NCBI RefSeq assembly: GCF_020360975.1 | Contig: NW_025408667.1 | Span: 6,820,001 to 6,884,000, forward strand | Source: Hirsutella rhossiliensis | Lineage: Eukaryota > Ascomycota > Sordariomycetes > Hypocreales > Ophiocordycipitaceae | Length of the DNA: 64,000 nt | Direction of reading: 5' to 3' | Part shown: positions 46,193-57,404 of the stretch, one piece after another | Position numbering within the stretch: position 1 is the first letter of the stretch | Layout: every line of letters starts with the position of its first letter | Made by a program: the position numbers and the translations under genes | Notes under the pieces: model-generated | The model's database searches: none | What the model saw: only the letters and a program-made list of their open reading frames with translations | What the model was told of the DNA's origin: nothing

Positions 46193-47060
46193 ATATAGAA
46201 ACGTTTAAACTAGACTTATAATTTAAAGAACGCTTTTAAGGCAGCGCCTAAACGTTTTTATCGTAATAAAATAAAGATCCTTTATATAGTAGATTATATA
46301 TATAGCGACTATAAAGCGAGATAGCGCTAATACCTTAAAGAATAAACGTCGATCGACTAAACTAAATATAGTATAGATTAAGTATACTTTAAAGAATAAA
46401 TACTTATCTTAATTAAGGATACTATAAATAAAGAGATACTATTAGCGACGTAATTAAAGGAGGCTTACTAATAAGAAGGCTAGTCCCCCTTAAAGTTTAG
46501 CTTATACCTTAACTCCTTAAAAAGGCATTTTAAACGCTTATTAAAAAAGGTATATACTCTTACGTTTTTCGTTAAGTTAAAGCTATAACTTTAAGACTAA
46601 ATTAACCTTTATTTAATACTTATTTATACCTATTAATAAGAAGAGCTTATATAAGTCGCTTAATAATATTAAGATACTACTACTAATAAGAAGTAATATA
46701 CTAATACTACTTTTACCCTTAAAGGAACTAGGAATAGAAATAGTACTATACCCTAAGGTAGTATATATAAGGGAAGGAATTAAAGAGGCTAATAAGCTAG
46801 GCTAAATTATTAAGGAAATACTACCGATTCGACTAATAACTAATAAGCTAGTAATATACTTACTAAGGGCTAAACTAAGGGACGTTATCGAGGAAGAGAA
46901 TCTTTTACTTAATTAAGAATTATATATTTCTAATACAATAAGCTAGGATACCTATTTATAAAATATACTAATTCTTTAAAGGTAGAAACCTTAGCAAAGA
47001 CTCTTAGGCTTAATACTATAAAATAAGGAAAAGGTAAGATATTAAGGTAAACGCCTCTCC
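46193..47060 (+). pseudogene. Outer G2 gag remnant, second part
   Basis: Colinear with inner G2 from 10224 to 11080 and joins the first part at 4519-4980. The zinc knuckle region (about 46920-46965) has lost its last readable Cys (TAT in place of the TGT at 10956). It is saturated with TAG/TAA. Confidence 0.7.
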
Positions 47061-50000
47061 CTTAATAAACTTAATACCTATAGGATAGTTACTTAAAACT
47101 CTTATAATAATATTAAGGCGAAACCTTACTAAAGTCCTTATATACTTAGATACTTATAGTACTATTAACCTTATAAATATATACTTTACCTAATAATAAG
47201 GATTACTATAAGTAGTACTATTATACCTTAAGTTATTAAGGCTTAAGAATAGTAAGGTAAGAGAGTATAGAGTATAGTTAATACTACTTTAAATAATAAA
47301 TATAAGAGGCACCGAAAAGATAATTACTTATTTTTATATTAGTACTAATAAGTTAACGCTAAATAATTAAGTATTAATCCTTTTATTAGTTACTACCTTA
47401 AAGGATAAACGTATTTATATTATCCTATAGAAATAATAGTAGTAGTTTAAGTATTAACTAAGTAGCGAAACCTTATAAAACCCTTATAGATTCCTTTAAG
47501 AATATAAGAATAAAGTAAGGGTATATATAATAGCGCTTAACCTTAAGCTAATCCTACTACTAGATAAAGATAAAGATAAAGGGATTTTATAAGAAGAATA
47601 AGCCGAAATCCTATTAACTCTCTACTAGTTTAAAGATACTTTCTTAGCTAGTAAATCTAACTTACTACTAGCTAGAAAAGGAATAGATTACTTAATTAAT
47701 TTAATCCTTAATATAGAACCCCCTTATAGACTAATTTACCTTTTATTATAATAGGAACTCTAAGTATTACGCGATTAAATCTAAGACGTAATAAAAAGGA
47801 AAATAATCTAAGAGTTAAAGAGCTTAGCTAAGGCGCTTATCCTTTTTATTTTAAAAAAAGATAGTACCTTATAGCTATATATAGACTACTAAGGACTTAA
47901 CTAGGTTATATAAAAGAATCGGTACCTTTTACCCTTTAGACTTACTAATATACTAGCTATATTTTAGAGCTATATCTATTAAGCGCTTAAGGGGCTTATA
48001 GATATAATCTATATAGTTTACCTTAATAATATCCTTATATACTTTAAGATAAGAGAAGAATATACTAAATACTTAGGATAAGTAATAGAAAGGCTAAAAG
48101 CTATAGAGCTTTATATAAAACTATTAAAGTATACCTTTTATTAATAGTTAGTTAAGTTCCTTAGGTTTATTTTATTTATTAATAAGGTATTAATAGACCC
48201 TTAATAAGTAAAGGTAATAGCTTAATAGCCTAAACCTATAACCTACTATAATATTTAGGTTTTCCTTAGGTTTTATAATTTTTACTAATAATTTATATAT
48301 AAGTACTTTAGAGTTATAGCGCCCTTAACTATACTATTAAAGGGGAGTAAGAATAGGAAGAAGCTAAGGAGTATAGAGCTAAACCTTACTAAATAGGTAG
48401 CGTTTTAAGCTCTTAAGGATACTTTTTAAGGAGCCTTACTCCTTTAATATTATAATCTAGAAAAACGTATTTATATTAAAATAAATATATTATAATTCGT
48501 AATAGTAAGAATTATCTCTTAACCTAATAATAAAAAGCGTTACTATCCGATTATATTTTAGTTAAAGAAGCTTACTAGAGCTAAACTTAATTATAGTATT
48601 TTAGACTAAGAACTATTTACTATTATTAAGTTATTTAAATACTAGTAATATTATATTAAAGGGGCAGCGTATAAAGTAAAGGTATTATTAAACTACTATA
48701 ACCTTTAGATATTTATATACTAGACCTCCTTAAATAGGAGGTAAGTAAGAAAGTATATATATTTAGTATTATTTAACTTCATAATTAAGTATTATATAGG
48801 TAAATTAAACCTAGCGGACGCGCTATTAAGAATACTTAGATATAAAGGTAAGAAGCCCTTATTTATAAAACTATTACTAGAGCTATAAGTAAAGCTAGCT
48901 ACTATTAATACTATATCTATATAGAGGAATAATAAGGCGTTTTTATAGGTAGAGAGATACTTAACCTTAAGTTAATATAAGCGTAGTAAAGCGCCTTTAT
49001 ATAAGGAAAATATATAAGCTTATCTATAATAAAACTATAATAATTTAAGCGTAAGACCTAAATAATTAGCCGATTAAGCTAAAGAGAGAGCTAGTTATAA
49101 ATAGTTACTCTTAAGGAAGACCGCTAAAAAAGCAGCTTACTATATAAAGGTTTATATAGTAAAAGTTCTAGAACCGTTATTAAAGTTACTAAAACGTACT
49201 TAGTCGATTAATATAGTAATTAGTAGGCTAAAGGAGACTAAAGACTTCTTAAAAGGGAAGGGTTTTTAGTTAGTACGCTTAAATAGACTACTACTATAAA
49301 AATATCGTATTATAGTACCTTTAAAGGTAGCCTTATAATAAGAGCTAATATAGCTCTTTTATAACGATTTATTAGTAAGATACTTTAGTTCTTAATATAC
49401 TAGCGAACTATTAATAAGGAACTTTTACTAAGATAAAATAATAAAAGATATAAATAAATACGTTTAGTTATACTTAGTATATTAAGGTATAATATCTAAG
49501 AGGTATCGCCCTTATAGTACTATATAATTATTACTATATCCTATATAACTATAGAAAGAATTATTAATAGACTTTATTATAGGTCTACTTAAAGTATAGT
49601 ATAATAAATAAGATACTAATACGATCCTAGTAATTATAGACCGATATACTAAGTATTGCTTTTTCTTTTCTATCTTTAAGATAATAATAGCTCTAGAGCT
49701 AGTAGAATTATTTTATTACTAAGTTAAATTAGTATATAGACCTTTAAAAGGTATTATCTTAAATAAAGGGTCCCTATTTATAAGTAAGTTTTAGTTAGAT
49801 CTCTATTTTATCTTATAAGTAAAATATAGGCTATTAATAGTATTTTACCTATAAACTAATAAGTAAATAAAATAAATAAACTAAGCTATATAGTACTACT
49901 TAAGATACTTTACTAACTTAAAATAAACTAACTAAGTATTACTCCTATATATTACTTAATTTATATATAATAATATAAAGAACGCGATAACTAAGTTATT

Positions 50001-50680
50001 ACTTAATAAAGCGTTAATAGGTTATTAACTAAACTTCTATATTAATACTAAGGACGATATTATTTAAAGGGGGGTACCTAAAGTAAGAGTAAGAGTTACT
50101 AGGCTATAAGAGCTATAAAAGAGGCTTAAGGAATACTAAGGAAAGGCTATTAAATCGTAAGTAAAATACTACGATTTAAGGTACTAACCGCTTATATTAA
50201 AAGTAAGAGACCTTATAGTACTATCGATAAAGAACTTACGCTTTAAGGATAAAAAAAGAAAACTCTTACCTAAGTATATTTAACCGTTTTAAGTCTTATA
50301 AGCTATTAGAAAGTAAGTATATTATTTTATACTCCTTAAAAAGTACTTATACCTTTATAACGTTTTTTATATTAGTCTCTTAAAGCTATAAAAGGAGAGA
50401 AAAGGCACTTATAAAAATAGCAAAACCCTATTAATATTAAACTTAGAGGATAATAAAGGTAAATAAGAAGTCTAAGAGATTAAAAACTAAAAGAGATCTA
50501 AAAGCAATACCTTTTTCCTTATTAAATAAAAAGGATAGCTAGCTAAGTATAATTAATAGGTCGATACTAAAGATATAGTAAATAGCTAAGACCTTATTAA
50601 AGAATATACTACTTACTTAACTAGGAAAAAGAAGTATAAGACTAAGTAAGGTAAGAAAACTCATTAGTATAGGGAGACGC
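47060..50680 (+). pseudogene. Outer G2 pol remnant with RT deletion
   Basis: Colinear with inner G2 11080-14870 but lacks 156 bp of RT: sequence matching inner 11965 is joined to 12122 at about 47933, with TACCC at both ends in the inner copy. The lost 52 codons precede the PFRLTNA region. The active box at 48019-48030 reads Tyr-Leu-Asn-Asn. RNase H, integrase (about 49280-49980) and chromodomain (about 50460-50640) remain as RIPped traces. Confidence 0.78.
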
Positions 50681-50929
50681 TACTAAATCGGTAATAAATC
50701 CCTATTAAATTACTACTAACTTATTAATATTTTAGTACGCCTAAATATCCTATAACTATATATAAAATAGTAAAATAAAAGAATAAGGGAAAACTATCTA
50801 TACTACTTATTAAATATTATTAAGGAAAATAAAACTAAACTATAACTTTATTAAGACCTTAATAATAAAGGAGAAAAGGATAGTTATAACTAAATAAAAA
50901 AAGATAAGACCTATCTATTACTTTTAACT

Positions 50930-52487
50930 ACCCCTCTTCTTTACCGGTATAGTAGGAACTAACTAAGGCGCCCCCTCCGCTATACTAAATACCTTTAGAA
51001 ATACTAAAACTACCTTATCCTTTACTCCTTCCTTATCCTTTACGTCGAGACCTATCTCTATTAGTATAGTACTTACCTTAGCCTTAGTAAATAGTAAGGC
51101 GTATTACTATAAAGTATAGCCTATATCGCCGTCGATAAAGTAGAGTTTTAACTAGGATTCTTAGGCTTAATACTCTAGGCTTATATAAGTAATATCGAAT
51201 AAGGGTATAGGGTTAAGGTAAATAATAAGCTCGTAGCGCTTATTAATTAGCGTATAGTAATTAGTACGCTTAACTAAGTATATCGTTAAGCGGTTATTAA
51301 TAAAAAGGTTAAATAAAACTTATAATAATAGACTTTTATATACCTATAGTCTTAAAGGACTTATAATAAGCTATCTTAATAGCGTTAAAAGCCTTAGCTA
51401 AATACTATACTATAATAGTAAGATAGCGCTAACTAGCCTCCTTAAAAATAAGCACGCCTATATTTAAGCTATTATCCTTAATATCCTTATTACTAGTCTT
51501 TAGCTTATTAAGCTTATATAGGTACTTAACAATAGTAACTATATTAGCCTAGTTACTAAATATAAGAGTAGCGGCCTTAAGAAGGATTAGCTTATTAATT
51601 ATAATATTTAAAGTTAAAGGGAAACTTACTTAGTTATAGGTCGCGGTATATCTATAGTACTACTTATAGCGCGTTAAGGAAACCCCTAAGAAAATATAGC
51701 TAATTAAGAGCACCTTAATAAGCTTAGGCTCGGTTATACTATACTCCTTAATAACCGTCCTAAAATAATATATATACTAAAGCTTATAAGGGATAACCCC
51801 TTAGGCCCTAACTAAGTAGGCTTTAGCCTTAGATTAGGTACGCTTCTTTATAAGAGTATAACCGCCTTATACCGCCGCTTAGGTACCTTTATTTCTAGCG
51901 CCGCTATTCTTAGGTTTATTAGTAAAAGGAGTTAGATCGCGGCTATCTTTATTATTACTATTATCGTTATCTTAGCCCTTATTTAGCTAGGTATTAGGAT
52001 AATCTTAGCCCTTATTTAGCTAGGCCTTATCGTTAATATCGGCCTACTTATTTTAAGGAGCGGCCTAAGCGATAATCTCTTATTAGCTAGAGCCGCCCTA
52101 TTAAGATAGAGTAGCTAGGTTATCGGTACTTACCTAAGAGCGCTTAAGTATAATCTCCTTACTAGTATTAATATCGCTAATAAAGGTAATAGACTTATAA
52201 GTTTCTTAGCTTATAAAGGTAAGCTTATTAATAGCTAGAGTTAAGGTATTTAATAAGGTAATAAAGGTACGACCTTCGCTAATATTAGGTTTTAGACTAA
52301 AAGTCTCTTAGGACTAAGATTCCCCTATACCTTTCTTAGCTTTCTTTACTAAGGGGGAACTAATATCGCTATAAGACTTTTAGGCCGATCGCTTATACTT
52401 TAAAGGTAAACCTACCGCTACCTACTCCTATATATAGTATAAGAAATCGGTATTATAGTTCTTTATCTTCTTTACTATAAAAGGTAT
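50930..52487 (-). pseudogene. Antisense ORF in the 3' region of outer G2
   Basis: Aligned counterpart of 15110-16675. The start codon position (52487-52485) reads ATA instead of ATG, a RIP-type change. Stops are denser than in the inner copy. Its presence in both G2 copies shows the ORF belongs to the family rather than to one insertion. Confidence 0.55.
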
Positions 52488-52868
52488 TATTATTAATAAA
52501 TTATCGATAAAAAGTAATAAAAAAAGGTATAAGGGATTAATAAAAAAAAGGTATAAAACTTTATAGTAATTATAAGCGGAAGAGTTAAAGAAAAAAGAAA
52601 ATAAAAGAAGTAAGAGATATATATATACGCTCTTTATATTATAGTTCCGCGGCTAATATATAAGTAATACTATAATAGTTACTTAGTAGTAACCGTTAGT
52701 ATAATAACGATTAACGTTATAAAGTATAAACTAATATATACTTATATAGGTATATACGCGCGATATATAACCGAAACTACCTCTTTTCTTAACTAAATAT
52801 ATATAGTATAGCGAAAGTAATATATATTAAAGATATAGCTAGGATATTTATATAAAAGGAGAGATAAT

Positions 52869-53125
52869 TATAAGAGCGCTACTAAGAGGTATAAACTAAT
52901 AAAGTACTTAGGTATATAGTATTAATATATTAGTAGGGTATTAGTAAGGAATTATACCTACCTTACTTATATATTATAGACTACTTACTATTCTTATAAA
53001 AGAGGAAAAATCCCTCTTTTTATAAGCTTTAGTTTTATAATAAGAATATTATAATATATATAGCGTAGTACCTCTAGCTATCTCTACTACTTAACTAATT
53101 ATACTATAATATATATTTCCTTATA
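52869..53125 (+). repeat. 3' LTR of outer G2
   Basis: 257 bp direct repeat of 4262-4518, preceded by the purine tract AAAAGGAGAGA. The next bases (ATCTTAAAAG) are Copia-like, not a target duplication of the left flank. Confidence 0.88.
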
Positions 53126-53910
53126 ATCTTAAAAGATTCGTTCTTTTTAAAGAAAGTAAAAGGAAATTAAGCTTATTAAAAATTAAGGGTAAAAAGCTAC
53201 CCTTTTTTATCGAAGAATTTATATAAACCTATTAAGTAATTTTATTATAAAATTTACCCTTTAATATCCTTTTATTTATATAGTTAATTCCTTAGTAATA
53301 AAGTATTCCTTTTATACTTTCTTAAAGGACTAGAATCGTAAAAGTATATTATAGATATTAAGGGAAGTACTAAAGTTAAGGATAGTTAATTTTTATAGGG
53401 GATAATTAAAGGGTTTTAATAAGTAGTCTTACTAATTTATAAGGAAGATAAATACTAGATTTACTATTTTAATAATTTTTCCTTAAATTTATAGTAACGG
53501 TATTAGTTACTATTTCTTAGTAACCTAAATCTTATTTATCTTCTTTTATAATAAGGGGTCCTCTTTAAGAAACTATTATACTATTTCCTATAGCCTCTTT
53601 AAAGGGTTAAATCCTTTAGGTCGGTTTTCCTTAAAGACCTATTAGTATTATAATAACTAATAGCCTAGGGATTTATAAGCTAAGCAGCTGTTTTATTTAG
53701 TCTTTTATTTCTTTAAGGAATCCTTATCTTAGTTTAAAAGGTTTACTTAAAAACCCCCCCTTTTTACTCCTTATTACTAATTTTAATAAGGTTCGATTTT
53801 AACTAGTTCCTTAATTTTTTAACTAATAAACTAAAAGGTCTATTAAGGGACTAATTAGGTTAAATAAACTAGTAGGGCCGGGCCTAAAGTAGTAGGCGGA
53901 GCTAGGGCTA
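53126..53910 (-). pseudogene. RIP-saturated fragment of the same Copia family
   Basis: Aligns with 33118-33915 of the Copia element, for example the blocks around 33155-33230 and 53165-53250, and GGGCCGGGCCT at both right ends. It covers the protease to gag linker part of Copia on the minus strand. CA/TG and most CG sites are changed, far more than in the nested Copia. Both ends are cut, on the left by outer G2, on the right by G4 copy A. Confidence 0.8.
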
Positions 53911-54383
53911 TATAATAACCGGTATTATTCTTAAAGGATAAACCTATCGAAGGGTTTATATTAGTAAATATAATAGGGCGTAGTCTAAGTAATAATAAGT
54001 ATATTATATTAGTAATAAGTTAGAGGTTATAGACTATAGACTATAACTAGGTAATTAAGTAATCGGAATTAAAAATAAGATTATAATAAAGATCGTAATA
54101 ATTATTATATATTAAAAGCTATTAAGCTATCTATTTAAAGGAGTAAAAGTAGGTAGCTATATATACCTATAGAGACTATCCTTAGATTATAGGCCTAGCT
54201 ATAATCCCTAATATTAAATTATATAGAGCGTAGTAATCTTATTAATCTTAGATTACTTAGATCTCTACGATCCCTTTAATCTTATATCTATTAAATAGTC
54301 GTGCTAACTATTTATCCGTTAAACTATATTATATACTTAATACGGTCGACTATTAGTAGCTTAGTAGCTATAGTCGTAATATA
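53911..54383 (-). repeat. LTR of G4 copy A (3' LTR in element sense)
   Basis: Begins TATAATAACCGGTATTATTC and ends near TCGTAATATA, followed by a polypyrimidine stretch on + (TCTCCCTTTCTTTT), the complement of a polypurine tract. Matches 59760-60212 apart from small length changes. The inner limit is inferred from the tract. Confidence 0.6.
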
Positions 54384-54699
54384 ATATCTCCCTTTCTTTT
54401 AGTCTTATTTATAAGACCTACTATAGCTACCTTAGCCGCCGTATATAAATATACCCTTATTATATTATATATAAGTATATTATTCCTTATATCTTTATCC
54501 TTTTAAGATATACTACTAATAGTATATTTAGTTATATACTAAAAAATCGTTCTTAAAAAGCCTTTAAGCGCGCTACTCTTACTAAATATATTAACTTAAG
54601 TAGAGATCCTACTAATATACTATATACTTAATACTTTAAGGTAAAGAAGATAAATTATTAAATAGCTAAAAATTCTTCGCGCTATAATAATTATATTAC

Positions 54700-57404
54700 T
54701 AGTAGTGGTCCCTATTATAATAGTATTTTAGTAGCCTCTTTTTATAGGTATCTTTTAATTCTTTTTATATATAATAGCTAATATATTTCTTTTAGTAACT
54801 AAATTATTAGCGGAGTAGTATAGGCTATATTTTAAAGAGGAGGAAGCTAAGGAAGCCTTATTATAGCTTTAGGTATAGCTTATAAACCTTTAGTTATAAA
54901 TATCTATTACTATTAATCGTTTAGCTTATATTTAAAAGATTTAGAATTATATAAAGGAAAAGAGTTCTAAGTTATTTTATTATAGTATCTAAGAAGTAAA
55001 TACTAAGGATAGCGTTTTACCTATACTTAATATATATAAGTATTAGGTAGTAAATAACTTATAATTATTAGGCGTTCTTAATAAAGCGAATTAGTCCTTA
55101 TTTAGTATTAGCAAGGAGTTTATAGATCTTAGTCTTTTAATCCCTCTTAAACCTTTTAGTAAAATTATTAAAGTAAAGAGCTATAGTAGGTTAAGTGCTT
55201 AAGTAGTTCCTAGGTATTTTCCTTTAATCTATATCTCTTTTACTTAATAAGGTATTCTTATTACTAACCTTATTTTCTTATATTTAGTATTTATTTTACT
55301 TTATATTCTTAATCGTCGTTAACTTTAATTTTTCTTATAGTTTAGCGTTTTATAGCGCTAGTTTTAATAATAAGATATAAAATATTAGGTATATCTATAT
55401 TATTATTAGTAGCGAAAGTTTATAGTTAACTTTTAAAATAGTTTTCTTAACCTTAAATAGTCTAAGTTTCTTAAAATTTAATTTATTACTTAGTTATTTT
55501 ATTTTAATATTTCGTTATATAAGGTAGACTATATCTCTCTTTTAAAAGGTTAGTCCTTATAATCTTTTCCGATTATAGTAAGTAGATATTTATTCTTTAA
55601 TAAATTAAAGTTCTTATTATATTTCTTTATATAATTTTTATAGCTAATCTACTTATAATATTACTTATTCCGCTTATAGTCCTTATTAAGTAACCTTAAA
55701 TACTTCTAAGTTATATCTATAATTAGTATATACTAGTAAGAGCTTAGTTATTTCTATAACTAAGCTATTATAAGTTAGTTATACTATTAGTAGCTATTTA
55801 ACTTATTTATTTTATTTATAGCTAATATAGTATTATAAATATTATTTAAGCGTTTAGTTAAGTCGTTTTATTTATCTATCTATTTATAGGTAATAAGCTA
55901 TACTAAGCTTATATTTTATCCTTAATTATACTATAAGAGCTTACTAAAATTTAGCTATAAATATACTTCCTTTATTAAAGATAATTTTATTTAATAGTCT
56001 ATAATTACTAATAATTATTTATAGGAGTATATATACTAGCTCTTTTATACTACTTACTTCTTTATATAGTAAAAAGTATCTATACTTTATTAATCTATTA
56101 ATAATAACGAATATACTATTATACTTAACGTTAGTTATAAGTTCTTTTAATAGTAATAGCTTTATAATATAGTAAAAAGCTATTAAATCCTATAGTTTCT
56201 CTAGTACTAGTAGCGGTTATAATTCTCTATATAGCTTATATTATTTAGCTTTACTTTATATATAAAGTTAATATTCTTTAATAACTTATTATACTACTTT
56301 TTTAAGCTATAAGAAGTTATATTACTATTTAATCTATTTTATTATTCTTTAGATTCCTTAGTATCTATATATTAGATATTTATATATATCTTATATAACT
56401 TTATCTTATAATTTTAATAGTATCTAGATTTTATTTTTATATATTAGAACTTTTAAATATTTTATATTATATCTATTTAGTACTTTATATTCTTTTATTT
56501 ATTTTAGGATCTTTTAGTATATTAAGTTATTAAGTTATACTTTAAATATTATATTTAGCTATCGTTACTAGTAGTTCCTATTTTTATTAATTTCTAAGAG
56601 CTATCCTTTCGCTATAGGTACTCCTATATCGTAGTTACTTTATTAACTAAGGGTATTAGCTCGACTATTTTCTATTCCTTTTCTATAAATTATTTTATAG
56701 TTAAACTCTAATAAATATTTAGCCTCTTAAATCTATCGTCCGTTTAACTATTATATAGTTATAAAGTATAAGATGTTTTTATAATTTATATAAACCTTAA
56801 CTTTATACTTACTTTTAAGAAGGTAGTATTAAAATTCCTTAAAAGCTTAAATAATTATAAGGAATTCTTTATTATAAATAAGGTAATTAAGTTCTACGCT
56901 ATATAGCTTTTTTAAATAAAATATAATCGGTTATATTTTTCCTTTATTATCTTTTTATTTAATTTATACTCTTAAAGTAAAGTTTAATATATCCGTTTTA
57001 AGTTTAATTTATTATTTTAAATTAAAGGTAGTTAAAACTAGTTCTTATATAATTATAGTTTTAATATATTTAAAAGCTTAGTTAGCTTTATCGTCCTATA
57101 TAAGTTCTTTTTCCTTTTTTATTAAGTTATATAATAGTACTATAATCTTTATAAAATCTTTAATAAATCGTTAGTAGTAATTTATAAATCCTAGGAAACT
57201 TTATATATCTTTAATATTCTTTAGCGTTAGCTATTCTTTAACTAAGTTAATCTTATCTTATTATATTTATATCTTTCTTAGTAAGATAGTATATTTAAGA
57301 AAGTTTACTTCCTATATATAAAACTTACTTTTCTTTAGTTTAACTAGTAACTTTATATTTTAAAGTATATAAAGTACCTTATAGATATATTCTTTATATT
57401 CTTA
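54700..57404 (-). pseudogene. G4 copy A pol remnant (integrase, RNase H, partial RT)
   Basis: Minus strand, aligned with copy B. The integrase region is near 55650-56200, RNase H about 56450-57000 and the C-terminal side of RT up to 57404. RIP has made the reading very poor; the assignment rests on alignment to copy B, where RT and integrase are legible. Confidence 0.6.

Larger units (their letters stand above)
4262..53125 (+). mobile_element. Outer G2 chromovirus, split by a 41-kb nest
   Basis: Both 257-bp LTRs (4262-4518 and 52869-53125) match the inner G2 copy (9505-17313) in length and order. The internal region is split: 4519-4980 matches inner G2 9762-10223 and 46188-52868 matches 10219-17056, with G1 copy 2 between. 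The flanks do not form a target duplication: CTACT on the left inside G1 copy 1, ATCTT on the right inside a Copia fragment. It is much more heavily mutated than the inner copy, with CG as well as CA lost. Confidence 0.85.
53911..57404 (-). mobile_element. G4 copy A: truncated Gypsy element
   Basis: Colinear with 59760-63229 of copy B. It begins with an LTR and, on the minus strand, holds integrase and RNase H but stops within RT, before the active site, where segment X starts. It is extremely AT-rich. No second LTR is present. Confidence 0.78.

Noticed and set aside
54100..57400. Mitochondrial-like AT-rich DNA
   Set aside because: AT-richness is due to RIP: the block aligns with G4 copy B, where Gypsy RT and integrase are legible.
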